The position numbers and the translations under genes are program-made. DNA of 64,000 bases, from positions 1 through 64,000 of the forward strand of contig JBBROS010000004.1 of NCBI GenBank assembly GCA_038229135.1. The letters are read 5' to 3'. Shown here one piece after another: positions 63,315 to 64,000 of the stretch; position 1 is the stretch's first letter; each line of letters starts with the position of its first letter. This DNA comes from JBBROS01 sp038229135 (GTDB taxonomy: Bacteria > Pseudomonadota > Alphaproteobacteria > Acetobacterales > Acetobacteraceae). The notes under the pieces are model-generated. The model saw only the letters and a list, made by a program, of their open reading frames with translations, was not told the DNA's origin and did no database searches.

Positions 63315-64000
63315 GGGGCGCGCTCGCCCGAGGCCGCCTGGCGTTGGTGGAGAAGCTGACGCCGCGCGCCGCCCCAGGCCCGATCGACGCCATGGCTCTA
63401 CTGGGCGCGCTGCCGGTCCCGATGGTGCTGCTCGGCCCCGACAACAGGTTCCGCTTCGCCAACCAGGCCGCTGAGCAGTTCTTGGGGCTGAGCATGCTGC
63501 AACTCGGGCAAATGACGCTCGAGGCGCTGCTGCCGCCCGACAACCCGGTGTTTGCGCTGCTCGAGCAGGTGCGGAACCACGGTACCACGATCTCCGACCA
63601 CGACCTGGCGCTCGAGAGCCCGCGGCTGCACAAGCGCGGCATCGCGGTGCAGGCGGCGCCGCTGCTCGAGGAACCGGGCTCGGTGGTGCTGACGTTGCAG
63701 GACAGCTCGGCCGCGCGGACGCTGGATCGGCAGACCGCCTTCCGCGGAGCCGCCCGGAGTGTCACGGGCATGGCGGCCATCCTTGCGCACGAGGTCAAGA
63801 ACCCGTTGAGCGGCATCCGAGGCGCGGCCCAGCTGCTCGAGGCAAGCGTGTGCGAGGCCGACCAGGAGCTGACGGTGCTCATCCGCGACGAGGCGGACCG
63901 CATCCGGGACCTGGTGGACCGCATGGAGGTGTTCGGCGAAAAGCCGATCGAGCGCAGGGCGGTGAACATCCACCGCGTGCTGGAGCATGTGCGCCGCCTG
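63311..64000 (+). CDS. ntrB: nitrogen-regulation histidine kinase NtrB (3' end beyond window)
   Basis: The first 230 codons are seen. A PAS domain (PVPMVLLGPDNRFRFANQAA) is followed by the HisKA region with the phospho-acceptor His in ILAHEVKNPLSGIRGAAQLL near residue 159. The ATPase domain lies beyond the window. The position after dusB, and the HEVKNPLSGIRGAAQLLE form, are typical of NtrB, which senses nitrogen status through PII. Confidence 0.9.
   Translation, partial: MRGALARGRLALVEKLTPRAAPGPIDAMALLGALPVPMVLLGPDNRFRFANQAAEQFLGLSMLQLGQMTLEALLPPDNPVFALLEQVRNHGTTISDHDLALESPRLHKRGIAVQAAPLLEEPGSVVLTLQDSSAARTLDRQTAFRGAARSVTGMAAILAHEVKNPLSGIRGAAQLLEASVCEADQELTVLIRDEADRIRDLVDRMEVFGEKPIERRAVNIHRVLEHVRRL

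Overview
The window is very GC-rich, packed with genes joined by ATGA/TGATG overlaps, and looks like an alphaproteobacterium of the Rhodospirillales, most probably the acetic-acid-bacterium family (Acetobacteraceae). The taxonomic call is inference. It rests on the fused transaldolase/glucose-6-phosphate isomerase inside a pentose-phosphate gene cluster, the fused IspDF followed by DusB and NtrB, the class I PHA synthase, and the aminotransferase-hom-glpX-recJ order. No rRNA, CRISPR array or prophage was seen. Two tRNAs are present (Glu-UUC, Pro-GGG).

Layout. 1-13.8 kb: a Tad/Flp pilus locus. A TadE/G-like protein (cut by the window edge), a GT-C-like membrane protein and a lytic transglycosylase precede two Flp pilins, then cpaA, cpaB, cpaC, a very short CpaD-like lipoprotein, cpaE, cpaF, tadB, tadC, a TPR lipoprotein (tadD-like) and an OmpR-type response regulator. 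13.8-18.7 kb (minus strand): solute-binding protein, PhyH-type dioxygenase, gluconokinase, rpiA, polyphosphate-glucokinase-like ROK kinase and a histidine phosphatase. 18.8-22.1 kb: a lower-GC insertion region. A PD-(D/E)xK nuclease-like gene carries an in-frame amber codon and is split by a complete 2,230-bp IS1595-type element. That element has 24-bp inverted repeats, an exact 8-bp target duplication, a frameshifted transposase and three tightly interlocked cargo genes, one an HNH-type protein. 22.1-31.1 kb (minus strand): tkt, tal-pgi, gnd, zwf, HAD phosphatase and pgl. With the operon on the other side of the insertion these form one nearly complete pentose-phosphate supercluster.

31.4-34.1 kb: an AtzG-like small protein with an AtzE-like amidase, then nhaA. 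34.2-42.6 kb: a nine-gene plus-strand operon for an unknown glycoconjugate: GT9-like protein, two CgeB-like glycosyltransferase paralogues, nucleotidyltransferase, TIGR04290-like methyltransferase, an apparently circularly permuted glycosidase, PIG-L deacetylase, GT4 glycosyltransferase and a GNAT/FemAB-like acyltransferase. No gene in it looks membrane-bound or export-related. 42.6-46.4 kb: DoxX, Bcr/CflA-type MFS pump and phaC. 46.4-54.2 kb: proline-rich lipoprotein, aminotransferase, homoserine dehydrogenase, class II FBPase, RecJ, M81 (MlrC-like) protein and tRNA-Glu. 54.2-57.1 kb: a DyP peroxidase translationally coupled to an uncharacterised membrane protein. 57.4-64 kb: small ORF, alpha/beta hydrolase, peptide-type solute-binding protein, tRNA-Pro, small lipoprotein, ispDF, dusB and the start of ntrB.

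The most noteworthy items are the IS1595-type element with its interlocked cargo and its doubly inactivated target gene, the nine-gene glycan cluster with its permuted glycosidase, the pentose-phosphate supercluster split by the insertion, and the DyP/membrane-protein pair. Start codons were chosen by eye from Shine-Dalgarno sites, overlaps and family N-termini. Family names come from motif recognition, not from database searches.
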